Source of the DNA: Hydnum rufescens UP504
Taxonomy: Eukaryota; Basidiomycota; Agaricomycetes; Cantharellales; Hydnaceae
NCBI GenBank assembly: GCA_014904985.1
Contig: MU128982.1
Coordinates: 108,773-172,772, forward strand
Reading direction: 5' to 3'
Length of the DNA stretch: 64,000 bases
Shown: in pieces, positions 25,030-38,094 of the stretch
How positions within the stretch are numbered: the first letter of the stretch is position 1
Layout: each line of letters starts with the position of its first letter
The notes under the pieces: model-generated
Database searches by the model: none
What the model saw: only the letters and a program-made list of their open reading frames with translations
Told to the model about the DNA's origin: nothing
Made by a program: the position numbers and the translations under genes

Positions 25030-26569
25030 GATGGCAGTGCGAAAGATGAGAATGCAGCTGGAGTGTACGAATAATAAAAGACTATCTCAATGCTGATTCA
25101 CGGAAGATCAGATGGCAGACGGGAGGTGCCTCGTTCAGTCCAATCTTTAACGGTGCAAGGCGAGCAGAGTACAACAGGACCTCGATATATATGAATGGGA
25201 TCGATGACCTGTCTGTTTGTGATTGGGACTCCAACGGAAATTCCGAGTTCACCATTGCCATCTAGTCCAATCGATTAAGCCTGGATGTCGTGGGTTCGCT
25301 CAGGAACCACGTGAGGCCCCAGAGACTCAGGACCCTTTTGCCGATGGCGTTACGGTTATCACTTTCAAGAAGCATCGTAGAAATCATCAAAAATGACCAG
25401 AAATCTGCCCAAGAGATGCAAAGGCATTACCCATCGATTATATACCACACAATGCAAGACCGGGTCCACAGCCTCGTGCCCTTTTTTAAAACTCTCGAAT
25501 TGGGACTTGTGCTGTCGTACGTATATCCTGGGCCATCCATCATCCACCAATGTTTGTCGAGGGCACCGGAAGCCAGTAATATTACACTAATGTCGCGAGG
25601 CGGATTGTATCCCCGTGCCACTTCCCAGAAGGGTTTTGATTTCATGCTCACCCACATCTCTAAGGATATGACGATCATCATTGTACAGATCACAGTCCTG
25701 CAAAATATGTACATGTTTCTAAGTCCGGTCCGCATGGGTATGAGGGATGATATAGACTCACCTTATACGCGTCAGGCGTAGAATTCGCCAAGGTGCGTGT
25801 GGCATTGGACTGATCTGCTGAGACCTTTTCGGCTCAGCTCCAGGAAGTGCTTTGTCAGCTTAAGACGGTTGGCACTAGTGAATGGAGTGCCTCTCCGCTG
25901 ACACCCATTCCATCACCCAGTTTTGCGACAGAGCAAGGCATTCGGCATTCCCAATAAAGGAGGCAGGCAGATCTGAATTCGGCGCCTACCTTTGTACGTT
26001 CATCCGCGCGTTTGCTCCCGATTATGCCCTCATGGCTGGGGGCCCAGTCGACGAAAATATCGATATCCGCTTTGTGGTCGACTTTTTCACGTCGAGCGGC
26101 ATCACTAGTGTAGCTCAATTGCATCAGGTATCAGGGGTTCCCCATTCTCAAGTGTAAAGCTCAAGTCCGCCGGACACGGCCGGCGGACAGATTCTCACCG
26201 ATCTCGACGTGACTCACCTGGTTCCTATTCCATGTTATTTAGACCGGTATCCTCCCAGAAGATGTTTGTTCCCCGTCACGCCTGGGGATTTGAGTATTTG
26301 AATGTGGATGAAAGCTCTAACTGTTTTCTTAGAAACCGAAGGAAGTAACGAGACTGTGCCCACGTTCGTGTCCTCTATATATGTGTCTATCTGAGGATTC
26401 CAATTTGAATAGACGGGAATAGTACGGAGATAGGCGATAATTTGGCCTATATCCTGGTCCGGCCTTACTCTGAGAAACCCCAAGGTTTTCCATATTCTCA
26501 ATCTCCACCTCAAAGGTGGGCGATCTCTATCCTCTGCATGGAGTTACGTTTACTCATGTTGGCCTTTAG
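25030..26569. other. intergenic with retroelement debris
   Basis: Contains an RNase H fragment on the minus strand (separate entry) and a compact perfect palindrome at 26164-26187 (GTCCGCCGG, 6 nt, CCGGCGGAC). No intact gene. Confidence 0.45.
25855..26124 (-). pseudogene. RNase H domain fragment of a non-LTR-type retroelement
   Basis: The frame contains DIDIFVDWAPSHEGIIGSKR followed by ADERTKVGAE. This matches the C-terminal RNase H motif seen in LINE-type elements, in which a W-x-P-x-H-x-G-I-x-G-N stretch precedes an A-D-x-x-A-K helix. Here the usual Asn after Gly is Ser and the rest of the polymerase is missing, so this is a decayed scrap. Residues beyond it show no similarity I can name. 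Confidence 0.55.
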
Positions 26570-29304
26570 ATGTCTATTTTTGTCAAGGACGCGTCAGACC
26601 AGACCGCCATTGACACTATCCGTGCCCTGGCTGCCGATGTCGTCTTCAAAGCCAACAGCGGGCATCCAGGTGCCCCTATGGGCTTGGCTGCCGCTGCCCA
26701 CGTCTTGTTCTCCCGGTAATTTTTCTTGCGGAACCTTGCATTCTGATCCTCTGAACCTCGTCCGGCCTACAGTTTCATTACAGCTAACCCCAAAGATTCC
26801 AAGTGGTTCAACCGGGATCGTTTCGTGCTTTCCAATGGGTACGATCGCTATTCTTCCTTGTGTAGCTGGCATACCGCTGATTCGATCTTCTTGTCTTCGA
26901 ATCGTAGACATGCGTGAGTGTGAAGCTGTTTCTCGATCCCATCCACGTTCTCATTTCATCGCGTCAAGTTGCGCACTACTATACATCTTACTTCATCTCC
27001 TGGGATACAAACTCTCCCTGGACGATCTGAAGGCTTTCCGGCAAGTAGATTCAAAGACTCCCGGTCATCCTGAGTACCACCACACACATGGTGTCGAAGT
27101 CACCACCGGGCCTCTCGGCCAAGGTTTTGCCAATGCCGTCGGTATTGCCATCGCGGAGGCGCATCTTGGCGCCACATTCAACAAAGAGGGCTTCCCAGTC
27201 GTCAGCAATCACACCTACGTTTTCTGTGGCGATGGTTGCTTGATGGAAGGTGTTGCCAGCGAGGCTGCCAGTCTTGCCGGTCATCAGCAGCTTGGGAACC
27301 TCATCGTCGTGCGTGTCATTTCGGCGCTTCCGAGAATTCCTAGAATCTGTACTAACACCCCGATCCCAGATCTACGACGACAATCGTCAGTCCAAGTCCA
27401 CTAACCGTTCTTGAAGACTTGTTTGCTTATTCTGCGTCTCCCAGACATCTCTATTGACGGAGACACGAATGTTGCGTTCACTGAAGACGTCGGAAAGCGT
27501 TTCGAAGCGTACGGTTGGCAAGTCCTCACCGTCAAGAATGGCAACACGTACGCATTGCTCAATCCGCTATCCTCTTTTGGAAAATAATGCTCGTTGAGCA
27601 GAGACTATGAGGCCATCTACAACTCCATCGTAGAAGCCAAGAAAGTCACCAACAAGCCTACGATTATCAAGCTCGAGACTATTATTGGCTTCGGTTCCAA
27701 GCAGCAAGGAACTCATGGTGTTCATGGATCCCGTTCGTATTCGAATTCTCTATTCCCGTTAGCGATCTCAGCGTATGATGATTACAGCCCTTAAAAAGGA
27801 TGACATAGCCGCATTGAAGACCGCAATCGGATTTAATCCGAACGAATCGTTCGTAGTACCCCAACAGACTCGTGACACCTATGCCAAGATTGGGGAGCGT
27901 GGCGCCGCCGCCCAACAGAAATGGGAGGCTCTCCTTACTGCGTACGGACAAAAATACCCCGCAGAGCACAAGGAACTCACTCGTCGGATTCGCGGAGATC
28001 TCCCAGAAGGGTGGGAGAAGAAACTTCCCGTCTTCAAAGTTGGAGATCCTGCCGTGGCATCCCGAAAGCTTTCCGAAATTGTGCTGACGGCAATCCACAG
28101 CACGCTTCCTGAATTACTTGGAGGTTCCGCAGATCTGACTGGATCCAATCTCACCCGGGTGAAGGGCGATGTCGATTTCCAACCTCCTAGCACTGGGCTC
28201 GGAAACTACGCTGGACGATACTTCCGATACGGTGTGCGTGAACATGCTATGGGTGCCATCATGAACGGTCTTGCCACCTACGGCGCCATCATTCCTTTCG
28301 GTGGGACTTTCTTGGTTTGTTTGCGGTTATCGTTTTATTCTGATGGGAAGTAGTGCTAATGATTCGTGAGTAGAATTTCGTTTCTTACGCCGCCGGAGCC
28401 GTGAGACTGTCTGCTCTCAGTGGACACCAAGTCATTTGGGTTGGTGAGTACAATGAAGCAGGTTACATCTTGAGCGCCTCATTTACGTGGAAACTTTTAG
28501 CCACGCACGACTCGATTGGACTGGGTGAGGACGGCCCTACTCACCAACCTGTGGAGACGGTTGCTCATCTCCGCGCGACTCCGAACCTCCATGTCTGGCG
28601 TCCGGCTGACGGCAACGAGACATCGGCTGCGTACCTCGTGTCTCTCACATCTCGCCAGACACCTTCCGTCCTTTCCCTCTCCCGACAAAACCTCCCTCAA
28701 CTCGAAGGTTCAAGTATTGACCTTGCGGCGAAGGGCGGTTACGTCTTGCGTGAGGTACAAGGCAAGGAAGATCTCACCATAGTCTCCACCGGTTCCGAAG
28801 TGACTATCGCCGTCGATGCCGCGAGTAAGCTCAGCAGCTCTGGATATAAAGTCCGGGTGGTCAGTCTCCCCTCGTGGGAAGTCTTCGACTCGCAAAGCCT
28901 TGAATACCGTCTCTCCGTTCTTCGTTCCGGTGCCCCGATCTTGAGTGTGGAGGCGTACTCCGTTAGTCCCAATTTGCCTTGGTTTTTTCTTTTTCTTTAC
29001 CCTTTGTACTTACTGTACTCGTATGCATCCCTTAGACCCTCGGATGGGAGAGGTACAGCCATGAGCAATTCGGCCTCTCGGGCTGGGGTTCGAGTGGACC
29101 ATACGACCAGGTGTACGCCAAGTTCGGTCTTACCGGAGCTAGTAAGTTTTGACAACACCCTCTCTGTTTGTTGGGGGTTAAATCGGAACTGATCACTCTC
29201 CCTGACTTGAAAAAAAAGACATCGCCGATATTGGAAAGAAGACGATCGACTTCCACAAGAAAAAGGGTGGCGAAGTCATTTCTCCCTTAATCAAGGCCTT
29301 CTGA
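26570..29304 (+). CDS. TKL1: transketolase
   Basis: Thiamine-diphosphate enzyme of the non-oxidative pentose phosphate pathway, moving two-carbon units between ketose and aldose phosphates in the cytosol. The start at 26570 ([20 protein letters not shown]) leads into [20 protein letters not shown]. Further signatures are [20 protein letters not shown], the ThDP/Mg2+ motif [37 protein letters not shown], the phosphate-site region [32 protein letters not shown] with the catalytic Glu, and [18 protein letters not shown]. The last exon ends LIKAF at 29304. About ten short introns interrupt it. All domains are present in order and the length is normal, so it should be functional. Confidence 0.95.
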
Positions 29305-32300
29305 GTGATCCCCATACCCTCCCCGAGACGTACAGTGCATTGGCGACCGTTGTCGGATCGAATCCTCCATTTCTTAGTAAGAAAAGCAATGATATTCATG
29401 TAAATCCTCTTGTTGTCATTCTCAGGCCAATACAAAGTCAAAAGTAGAACATATCCCATGCCAAAGTTTCTGCCACCTCGGTGAACATACCGGGGTGATT
29501 ATAGATCAATTTCGGCTGTGGAGCCTAAATACCATTGGCGCACCCTCCATCGATAGAATGTTACTGAACGCCTCCAGTCGTTTCGTTTGTACGACAGCTC
29601 TTCGTCGCCTGCGGATATGTTTAAAATGTTTAAGAACTGAATGATGGAAACTCGCATCGGCGGGCAGAAGATTCGTTTATTCAAAAAAGGCCGACGTTGC
29701 AACTCGCAGGATGGGGCGCAGAGCAGATGTTCGCACCTCAAGGTCCTCGGGGTGAGGAGGGGATATCGAACTCGTGCCTTGTGAACTTGACTGTTACTTC
29801 AAGGAGCGATCAAGGTACGCGCTGGCATTGGGATCGTTCTCCATGTGGAAAGAATTCCAGGGCCGGCAGCAAGCCAAGGGGGGGCTTATCTAGATGCAAA
29901 TTTCCTTGAGGGAATCGTGGTCGTAACTGTTGAGAAATATCAGAAGGTTTGGTAGATTTTTTCAAGATCTTCCCAATTGTCTTGGATATATTGAGTGTGG
30001 GGATAATGGTTTTGTCCTTCTCGGCATTGACATTGAGCATGGGCTGGGGGGTCTGTTGCGACCGTCAGGATAGGTTGACCTGTTGAGATGTTGAGGACTA
30101 GGATGAAGCGCGCAGATGAGAGGGCAGACTGGGAGGAGGCGAAGTTGTTCGTTGACGCCTAGTCTGGGAACATCAAGCGGAGATCGAGCCTGTCGGAGTA
30201 ACAAGTTGGGGCAGAGAAAGCAAGACGCGAATACAAGAAAGGGCCTTGAAATAAAGACGTGCCGTAGGCCCAGTATAAAACATCGCTGTCTGCTTTGTTG
30301 CTTTCAAACCACGGGGGGTATTTGCATAATCACTTGCAGCTCAAATATACCACTACATGGATGCAACGGGTGGAAGAACTTGGTGAAACGATCGACGTTG
30401 GAGGTAACACTTCGAACTAGCCTAATTAGCGCCTGGCGCTAATTCCATTAGTCAGGAAACAACTCTAATTTAGCTCGACATGATTATGTGATCTTAAAAT
30501 GACACTGACCTCATGACTTGCCTATAAATGATCATCCATATTCGTAGATCGATTCCATAAATGAATCGACTTTTCTGATGCACATCCTACAGCTGAGCAT
30601 CACTATATATGTGCATTACATCGAGTAAAGTACGAAGTAAATAACTTGACTTCTAGCCAACAACTCACTTATATACTAACCCAATCGGTTCTAGATGGTT
30701 CGGCCTCCATGCTCGGATGGGGATTTGACAAAATCCGCGGATGATCCGGATCTGCAGATCCTTGAGCAGCGACTCGCTGGACTCCCCTTGTGTGTTCAGC
30801 TCCCAGGCGCTTCCCACATTGGAGTGAGGCTCCATCGACTGGATCGACAAAATCAATTCAGTTGGGACTCGGTTCCGCGTGGGCGATTCGACTCACCGCT
30901 CGAGCCGACGTTTCCTGATGAGGTAAATGAAGAAAACCATAGCCACGAGGTCTCGAAAGCCTGGTTTTATTCCTGTTTATGATGGCTCTAGATATCCTCC
31001 TCTGTTCGTACAGCCTAGTCAACTATTGGAGTCAACTATCGGGGGCGGGTGTTATTTTGAGCATCGGTGTTAAATTTTTTTATGATACAATAAGCCTTGA
31101 TGTGTGCTGTACATACATTATTTGTGTGTCAGGCTATACGGCACAGCACCCTTGAACTCCAATCTACAGATGGAATCCGCGGATTGACGGTTCGGATGTG
31201 CGGATTCGGATCCCTCTCAAAATGCCCCAATCCAAGCGGATGCATGCGATCACATGCGACCTAATCTGTAAGTAGCTGTGAGGAGCACTAGTACTGCATG
31301 GTATTGGGAGAGAATTATCACACGCCACTGATTTCCGTTGGCAGAGTCGAGAACGCAACCCAGGGATATTTGAACCGAGGCCATACATTTATCAAAGTTA
31401 ATTGGGCTGGGGGCCTCGATCCGAGTCTATAATAATAAGAATATCTGATATGCTTCGGCACGACCAGCAACAAGGTGGCGTATAATCCTTGATGCTGACG
31501 AGTTCGCGAATCTTTTTCGCACTCCAACGGGTACGATAGGAGCCAGAAAGCCACCTTACAGTCGTGTGGTCCCAAGGCCGTCATCTGAGGGATTAATTAC
31601 GTGCGAGATCACAAACGGAGAGTTCGGCGGCTGGCTGTGCTACCGTGCGCTCATGGTTTCTATGGAGGGCCACTTGCTGGAAATTGGGACCAATGTGTAG
31701 GACACGCACGGCTGTCTATCATGATCAATAGTGGACTCCGACCAGAATAAGATACCTGCATTTCGATTCGTGGTCTGGAAACCAGGCTTTCACGATATTG
31801 TAGGATTGATGCGATCCTACGTTCTTCCGAACAATCTCCTTTATGGGCTTAGGCGATCGTGTAACCCGAAATCACTACGGCCATGAGCAAGCGGTTTAGC
31901 TACTCCATCAGAGATAGTGGTGCCACAAGTGATCTTGTAGCTAGTATACTATACTGGGCATGGGAATCTTGAGTCCACCGAGTCGACGTGCATCCGATGG
32001 AGATCACCTCTTCAGATCCTGCTGAAGTGTGCCCCGCTGAGGCCGTCAATCGAGAGATCTCCGTGTGCTGCCAAACAAAGTTTAACGTTTCAAACTCGCC
32101 AGGTCATCGCCTAGTCTCGGAGTTTCAATGAGTCGGCATTACTCATTTGAACGACTTCCGGCGGGCATCCCAAACTCACGCACCGCATCGCGGCTCAAGC
32201 GGGGCACCCGTTCTATTCTTGGAAACGGTTACCAGAGGGGATATGTTGGGTATAATTAGGGGGCTATCTATGCGTTCGCCTATCAGGCTATCACTGGAAT

Positions 32301-32363
32301 TTCCTCTCGTAACCAAGAACGGCACATTCAACATATCCTTGGTTCCCCGCGTTCGATCGCATC
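29305..32363. other. 3 kb intergenic region
   Basis: No gene is supported. Several frames of 60-108 codons occur on both strands without motifs. Around 30710-30770 and 31165-31215 there are clusters of GGATCCG/CGGAT-type words (for example GCGGATTCGGATCC at 31200), which resemble terminal motifs of fungal DNA transposons, but no element boundary can be drawn. Confidence 0.4.
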
Positions 32364-34968
32364 ATGACCACCACTCCAGTTGGCTACTTCAGAGATATCT
32401 TCGGACAGTGTAAGTCGATAGTCTCTAGACCTCCGCAAAACGTCCCACGTGGCTGATAAGCGCATTGCTAGTTATAGGAACCCACAAGACTGAGAAAGAC
32501 TCGGAAGCTCATAAGGTGTGGGATCTAGCCTATATGGTGCTCGATCGTTGCGCAAACCTTATCCATTTCGTTGGAATCTAGATTTTTCGCGCGTACCCTG
32601 GCCACCAAACCAAAACCAGTCGATCTGGCGTACACACCCCTGAAACTATCAATCCTGATGAGGAGACAGTCCCTGGGGTCAACCATCCTGGTTCTACTGG
32701 TGTGTTCTGCCCTCCATCAGCCCCACCTCCTGCAGATCATCGCATCTCTGTTACGTTTGGTGCTTATATGTGAATCGTTCTCCAGGGGTCATCTATTGCA
32801 CGGATCGGGCAATGGCCAATGGATTCGCGTATGGGAACGAAGAATGGGTGCGCAGATCTGATTTCTTGCATAGTCTCGAACCTGTCCTGAATTCCGCCTG
32901 TTGCCATGGATGGCATGTAGGCGAATCTAGGCCAAGGCGCCCCTGAAGTGGGAGAGCTCCCCGATGCACCTCCACGCATCAACTCTCTTTGGATACCCAC
33001 GGAGGCACACGAGTACGCGCCCACGACGGGTGTGAAGAAGTTTCGTGAGGCCGTTGCTAATTTATACAACGTCGAATACCGCCAAGGCAAGGAGAGCAAG
33101 TACACGTACGAGAATGTGTGCATCGTCCCTGGAGGACGCGCTGGCTTGAGTCGGGTCGCTGCGGTCATTGGAGACGTGTATGTTGGGTACCAGGTGCCCG
33201 AATACACCACATATAGTGAGGTACGTGGACGATTGTCTGCTGCTACCGATGCCATGGAAGCAGACCGTTTCACCGTAGGTGTTGTCGGTTTTCAAGAGGC
33301 TTGTGCCCATCCCCACAGCGTGAGGTCTTGTTACGTTTCCTCCTGTCTCCCTCGTTGACCGTTACGTCATCTCTACTAGCCTGAAAGCAGAAGTGCGTCG
33401 ATGTGCTGCCTCTTTACGAGTCTGGTCCTGACTGCCGCCTGCATAGAATGGCTACAAGCTCGACATCGATCAGATAGCCGTGAGTGTCGTAGCGATATTG
33501 CAATGCTCAGCACTTTCTTACAAGCTTGTCGCGCCTTGATTCTATAGAGAGACATACAAGGCCAAGGTCTCTCTGTGGTTGTGGCCTCGAATCCGCGAAA
33601 TCCAACGGGTCAGGCTGTCATGTACGTTTTCTCTTGCAACGTACAGTCAAGTGATCATTTGATATTGAAATTCCTCGATTGAAATAGGGGCGAAGATCTA
33701 GACAAACTTGTTCATCTCTGTAAACCCCATACGACCGTCATTCTCGATGAGGTGGAGCATACAGTCTATTCACGGTGAGGACGCTTATTGACATTATCGT
33801 TCCCGCACATAGTTCTATTCTTGGTATGTTTACCCAAGGAAGGGGAGGAATACGGTAAATCCTTGTCCGCCGCTGCGTATATCGATGGTGAGGGTGTTCT
33901 GTTCTGTTATGTCCTGGACGCCGACTGACTGTTTGTCGCCGCTTGCTTCCAGATGTCAATGAAGATCCTGTGGTTATAATCGATGGACTGACGAAGAATT
34001 TCCGACTCCCTGGTTGGAGAACATGTTGGGTCATCGGACCCAAGAACCTTATTAGCGCACTTTCGCAATCTGGTGCGTAGGAGGGTGAAGGATGCGGATG
34101 TGTTATGAGGACTTACCCAAAGCATATATTTTTTCTGTGGTGGTTAGGATCGTTTTTGGATGGTGGCGCGAATCATCCGTGCGTATGACACACCCCTGGC
34201 ATTATGCGGCTGAATGCTTCTTAACTTGAGTATATACAGTCTACAGATCGCAGCTCTCCCACTCCTGGAGCCCTCCAGAGCTCGTCAAGAGAAGGCGAGT
34301 AATATTTCCAGAGATGTTTTGTGCCTGGACTGATCTCAATGGGCAATCCGTAGATTGCGCTGCAGAAGCACTTCCACATGAAACGTAACCACGTGTTGAA
34401 GCGACTCGCAGAGATGGGACTACCTGTCAAAACACCACCTGTCGCCACGTTTTATATTTGGCTCGACCTCTCTGATCTCCCTAATCCTCTGAATAACGGT
34501 CTTGTAAGTGCTGGACACCCCTTGACAGGTGGTATCGCCAGGGTAAAACTTAATCAGACTGTTTCACCCTGTAGACGTTCTTCGAGGAGCTCCTGAAAGA
34601 AAAGACCATTGTCGTACCGGGAATATTCTTCGAGGTTATTATTCACCGTCGGGGCAGACGTGTGATCCTCGGGATGCTGACCCCCTTCATTTTCGCGCAG
34701 ATTAACCCGGCTCATCGACGCGATTTGTTCTCGTCGCCATGTCACCACTTTGTCCGTATTTCATTTGGGCCTCCTCTTGCAGACCTCGACAAGGGTGCGT
34801 GTGCTCTTTTCTTTCCTGCAGGTACTCTATAATGACCCCTGGCCTGTCGAACTCGCTTCAGGTCTGGACGCAATCGAGAGAGTACTGGAACGGGCCCGAG
34901 AGGAGGGAATGATTACCTTCGGCCACAGCTATTTCAGGACCAAGGGAACCAGCGTTGTACACCATTGA
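32364..34968 (+). CDS. PLP-dependent aminotransferase, class I/II
   Basis: Multi-exon gene. The first exon (MTTTPVGYFRDIFGQ, 32364) splices at a GTAAGT donor to FIGTHKTEKDSEAHK and then IFRAYPGHQTKTSRSGVH. The fold-type I core follows: NLGQGAPEVGELPDAPPRI, EYAPTTGVKKFREAVANLYN (substrate and PLP entry), PGGRAGLSRVAAVIG, ASNPRNPTGQ, TTVILDE with the PLP-N1 Asp, and DGLTKNFRLPGWRTCWVIG, where Lys of TKNF is the Schiff-base lysine and Arg of PGWR binds the carboxylate. The C-terminal small domain ends FRTKGTSVVHH. The N-terminal extension of about 90 residues is unusual for simple bacterial forms. The substrate is not predictable. Confidence 0.85.
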
Positions 34969-35616
34969 GGGACCGGTTTTTCTCCAGAAAGGCTTGGGTG
35001 GCTGTGGCTGGATCCATACTTGATAATGTTTGTCGCTAAATGAATGAATGTAGGCCTGTGTTGTAATGCTCTGGGTTTGTTTGTGTGTCGCTATCTGTCG
35101 TGGGAGGGCGGGCGTCAGGAAACTTCCGGGTGTGTGCCCTTCCTCCTACCATTAAGAATCAAGTTGTTGCTTGTACCCTCCCTGCCGATTGTGGCTTGAA
35201 AAAGCAGCAAGGTGAACATTCACGGACGCTGAAGGAGGGAGAGTACAGTATTAGCCACTACAGGCCACAAATCGCCCCGCAACTAAGGCTTTGGTGGATC
35301 AAATGCTACGAATGATCGTCGATTAGTCTGGGGATTTCATGAAGTTAGCTGTCTTCATGATGTTTTCAGTATCGTTTCGCTGGCTCTGTGACAGCTTTCA
35401 AATGGGTTTATATAGGCAGATGTGGTAATTTGGAGAGAATAATGACCGACATCGGAAGAGTAGGTACTCCGAGCGTGATGAGTAACGTCTCTCCACAGCC
35501 GATTGTTCTCCGACAGAAGCCCATTGAAAGTACTCAACGCGATGCCACTGGATGGAGGGCGGAACCGGATAGGTATAGTCCAAATGGGCGGCAGACACAA
35601 TCGAGTCGTCCCCTCG
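34969..35616. other. intergenic
   Basis: Convergent spacer between the aminotransferase and the Lrp1/C1D gene. Nothing recognised beyond short frames. Confidence 0.4.
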
Positions 35617-36609
35617 CTACCCCTTTGACTTTTTCTTGTTTGTCTTGGGAGCATCTGCGTCATAACCTATGTGGACAAAGGAAGGCTTAAGAATCCCGTC
35701 CCGAGCAGCGAAATGATAGGAAAGCAGGGGGTACCTGCAAATGGGTCCATAGCTCTGCGTCGTTTGGTGGAGCCTGAGGGTAGATTTTTGGGAGGAGGAG
35801 GTGGGACTGTGTCCTCTGGCTCCTTCCCTATCCGCAGCGATTTTACATCGTCAACTATTTTCACCTCATCATCGTCATCCCCCGAGCTTTCGTCGCTATT
35901 TTCGGGTCGTTCATTTCGTGGGGGTTTGATGTGCGTGAAACGGGTGTGCTTCCCAAACGGGATGACAACATCGACATTATTTCCGGTTCGCTGGGAAGAC
36001 GGTCCAGCCCCAGCATGCGATGAGGCTTCCTCGGAAGCCGCTTTGGCTTCGTTTATGGCGGCTTTGATGAACCGGTTTGCGGCGGCCTTGTCGAGGGCCC
36101 ATCCTCCTAGAAGGACGGTTTTAGTGATGTAAGTGAGAAACCACAATCTCGCACGACGAAACGAAACGAACGTGTCTGTGGGTTCTCTGCTGAAGAGATC
36201 TTCTCAAAGTAACTTTTGACTCGGTTCTACAATATGGCGACAGCCGTCAAATGTTGTGTATGAAGGTTACATAGGGTTGGAACGAACCAATTCTTCCGTA
36301 ACAGCATGTTTGGCAGGATCTAAACCACGAGTTTTCAAATAAACTATTATTATTTTTTCATAGGGAGTCTGTCTCCGTTATCAATTCAGGCGTGAGGATC
36401 TTCAAAGGTCGCGCACTTAGAACAAGGTCTTGAATAACGTAGGCAACGAGCACCTGGAGCTTCGCCTTGTCGATTGTTTTCAGTGTTTCAGTATTTTGGG
36501 ACAGAGTCTTGGCAATGAGGGGCTCAAGGACCTCTTCCAGATTATCGAGAGAGGCAGAAAGGGAGGTCAAAGTAACACCAGGATCCATCAGCCGACGACT
36601 CGGATGCAA
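35617..36609 (-). CDS. LRP1: exosome cofactor Lrp1/Rrp47 (C1D family)
   Basis: Nuclear RNA-binding partner of the exosome nuclease Rrp6, used in rRNA, snoRNA and snRNA 3' processing. The Sas10/C1D domain is reassembled over several exons: SLDNLEEVLEPLIAKTLSQN, TIDKAKLQVLVAYVIQDLV, then YLKTRGLDPAKHAVTEELVR, VKSYFEKISSAENPQT and LDKAAANRFIKAAINEAKAA. The last part is acidic, then Lys/Arg-rich (PSGSTKRRRAMDPFAG), and splices at GTACCC near 35735 to YDADAPKTNKKKSKG before the stop at 35617. Basic C-tails bind RNA in this family. The start at 36609 or the in-frame ATG at 36588 are both possible. The gene is divergent from mS45 with about 40-60 bp between starts. Confidence 0.88.
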
Positions 36610-36649
36610 GTTCTCTCAGGAGGAGAGTGCCGTCGGTTTTTTCTACTGT
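36610..36649. promoter_or_regulatory. very short divergent promoter, LRP1 / mS45
   Basis: Forty bases separate the outermost start codons of the two genes. If LRP1 starts at 36588 the gap is about 61 bp. The pair joins a nuclear rRNA-processing factor with a mitoribosomal protein. Confidence 0.45.
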
Positions 36650-38017
36650 ATGGCTTCATTTACATTTCTTCTTCCTCGCGGGCTCCCCACCGTCTCGTCG
36701 TCTTCAAGACACGTCCTCTCGCGCACCTTTGCCTCGTCCTCTTCGACTCGTGATGGTGGTCGTGATCTTGGTCGCGATGATAGAAAATCCTCATTCATAG
36801 ACGATGCCCGTAGAAATGGCGGTTTCCGTGCCGCAAAGGATAAGGACGGCAATCCGATTGGTCGAGAGGGGGGCATTCTCTATCGGCAATGGCTCGAAGG
36901 TGAAGGCCGCGCGTTCAAGAATGCAAAGCCCCACAAGACGAACTGGCTAGGTGGCGAAGTCGTTGAGTTTATCTTCCTCTTTGCGCTTCTTGTCTCTGCT
37001 CTCATTTTTGTTATTACTATTGTTTTTATTTTTTGCGAACGCGGATGTGAATGTGCCTGTCCTCTAGCCATTTCCTCTCAACCCAAGTTTCAAGCCTCCA
37101 CCGCCGCTTTCGGATGCCCTTCGAAATCAAATCTTTGCGAGGTGGAAATCAAATCCCGAGCATTATAATCCTCGGATGTTGTCTATTCACTATAATCTCA
37201 GCATCAAGCGGATAGAGGCGATTATCCGTTTGAAAGCCCACGAGGCTGAATATGTCAAGGTTTGTCTTGTCTTGCGCAAGTCTTTTTTTTTTGTTTTTCA
37301 TTGGGCCCCCCTCCCACCCCTATTCCGTCTCGTTGTGATGAACATGGGAGTTCCGGAAGACAATCTGATTATGGTTGTAAATCGTTTTTCTTTCACGTTT
37401 TGTGATCCTCTTTTGTATTTCCTTTTTTCCAAGTCTTGCGCATATATTTGTCCAACGGCCCGCGCTGATAAGACTTTTCTCTTTTTCTTTCCTACCCTAA
37501 AGGAATATCCCCTCCAAACAGCTTTTGCAAAAGCTTTCGAATCCGCTACAGGCGTGTACAGCAAGGTACCCATTGAACACCAAAGGTCCGAGACGCTACC
37601 GCCCACGGACGCCCGAGAGGACGCGGCAGTACTCGACTACAGTGCCGATTGGGAACAACTGCCGTCTAGCGACGTGACGTCTGTGTACTGGGAGCCGGTA
37701 AATGAGGGGGAGGTACGAGCTTTTCTTTCTCTTTCGTGCCGGTGTATATATATACTATACGCTTTACGCTGACGATCCCACCGTATTGTTCCATATACAC
37801 CATTGGATAGGCCCCAATTGTCCCGACGACACTCGAGAAAATCGCGCAGGAGAGGCTGTCCGCCACGCACACGGAGAAGCCGCCAAAATCTGTGAGCGAA
37901 GTGAGGCGTACGACGTTTGTGGACGTGGGGTCTCGATTCCAACATACACATCACAGTGTGAAGAAGTCGAGTGCGGGATACAAGGGACCACAATGGACCC
38001 CAGAATTCACTACATGA
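36650..38017 (+). CDS. mitochondrial small-subunit ribosomal protein mS45 (Bot1/Mrps35 family)
   Basis: Start at 36650 with a mitochondrial presequence-like N-terminus (MASFTFLLPRGLPTVSSSSR, then HVLSRTFASSSS: Arg/Ser-rich, no acids). Core exons read DARRNGGFRAAKDKDGNPIG, REGGILYRQWLEGEGRAFKN, NWLGGEV, then by splicing PFPLNPSFKPPPPLSDALRN, RMLSIHYNLSIKRIEAIIRL and, after a longer intron, YPLQTAFAKAFESATGVYSK. A final intron leads to APIVPTTLEKIAQERLSATH, and the protein ends GYKGPQWTPEFTT at 38017. These match the fungal mitochondrial regulator domain (Bot1p). It acts in mitochondrial translation. The 3' half lies inside the left copy of the direct duplication described separately. Confidence 0.85.
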
Positions 38018-38094
38018 TTGCGTAACATGGGTCGTACTTTTTGTTTTTATCACCCTAAGGGATGAGAAAAAGGAGCCAAGGAAAGTCAGGTCAT

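Noticed and set aside
25290..25781. 163-codon plus-strand frame upstream of the RNase H scrap
   Set aside because: No motif on either strand and no splice support; left as intergenic.
26164..26187. Perfect GC-rich palindrome as a terminator
   Set aside because: Factor-independent hairpin terminators are bacterial; here it is probably chance or element debris.
31850..31910. Possible tRNA gene
   Set aside because: No cloverleaf with a proper T-arm and acceptor stem can be drawn on either strand.
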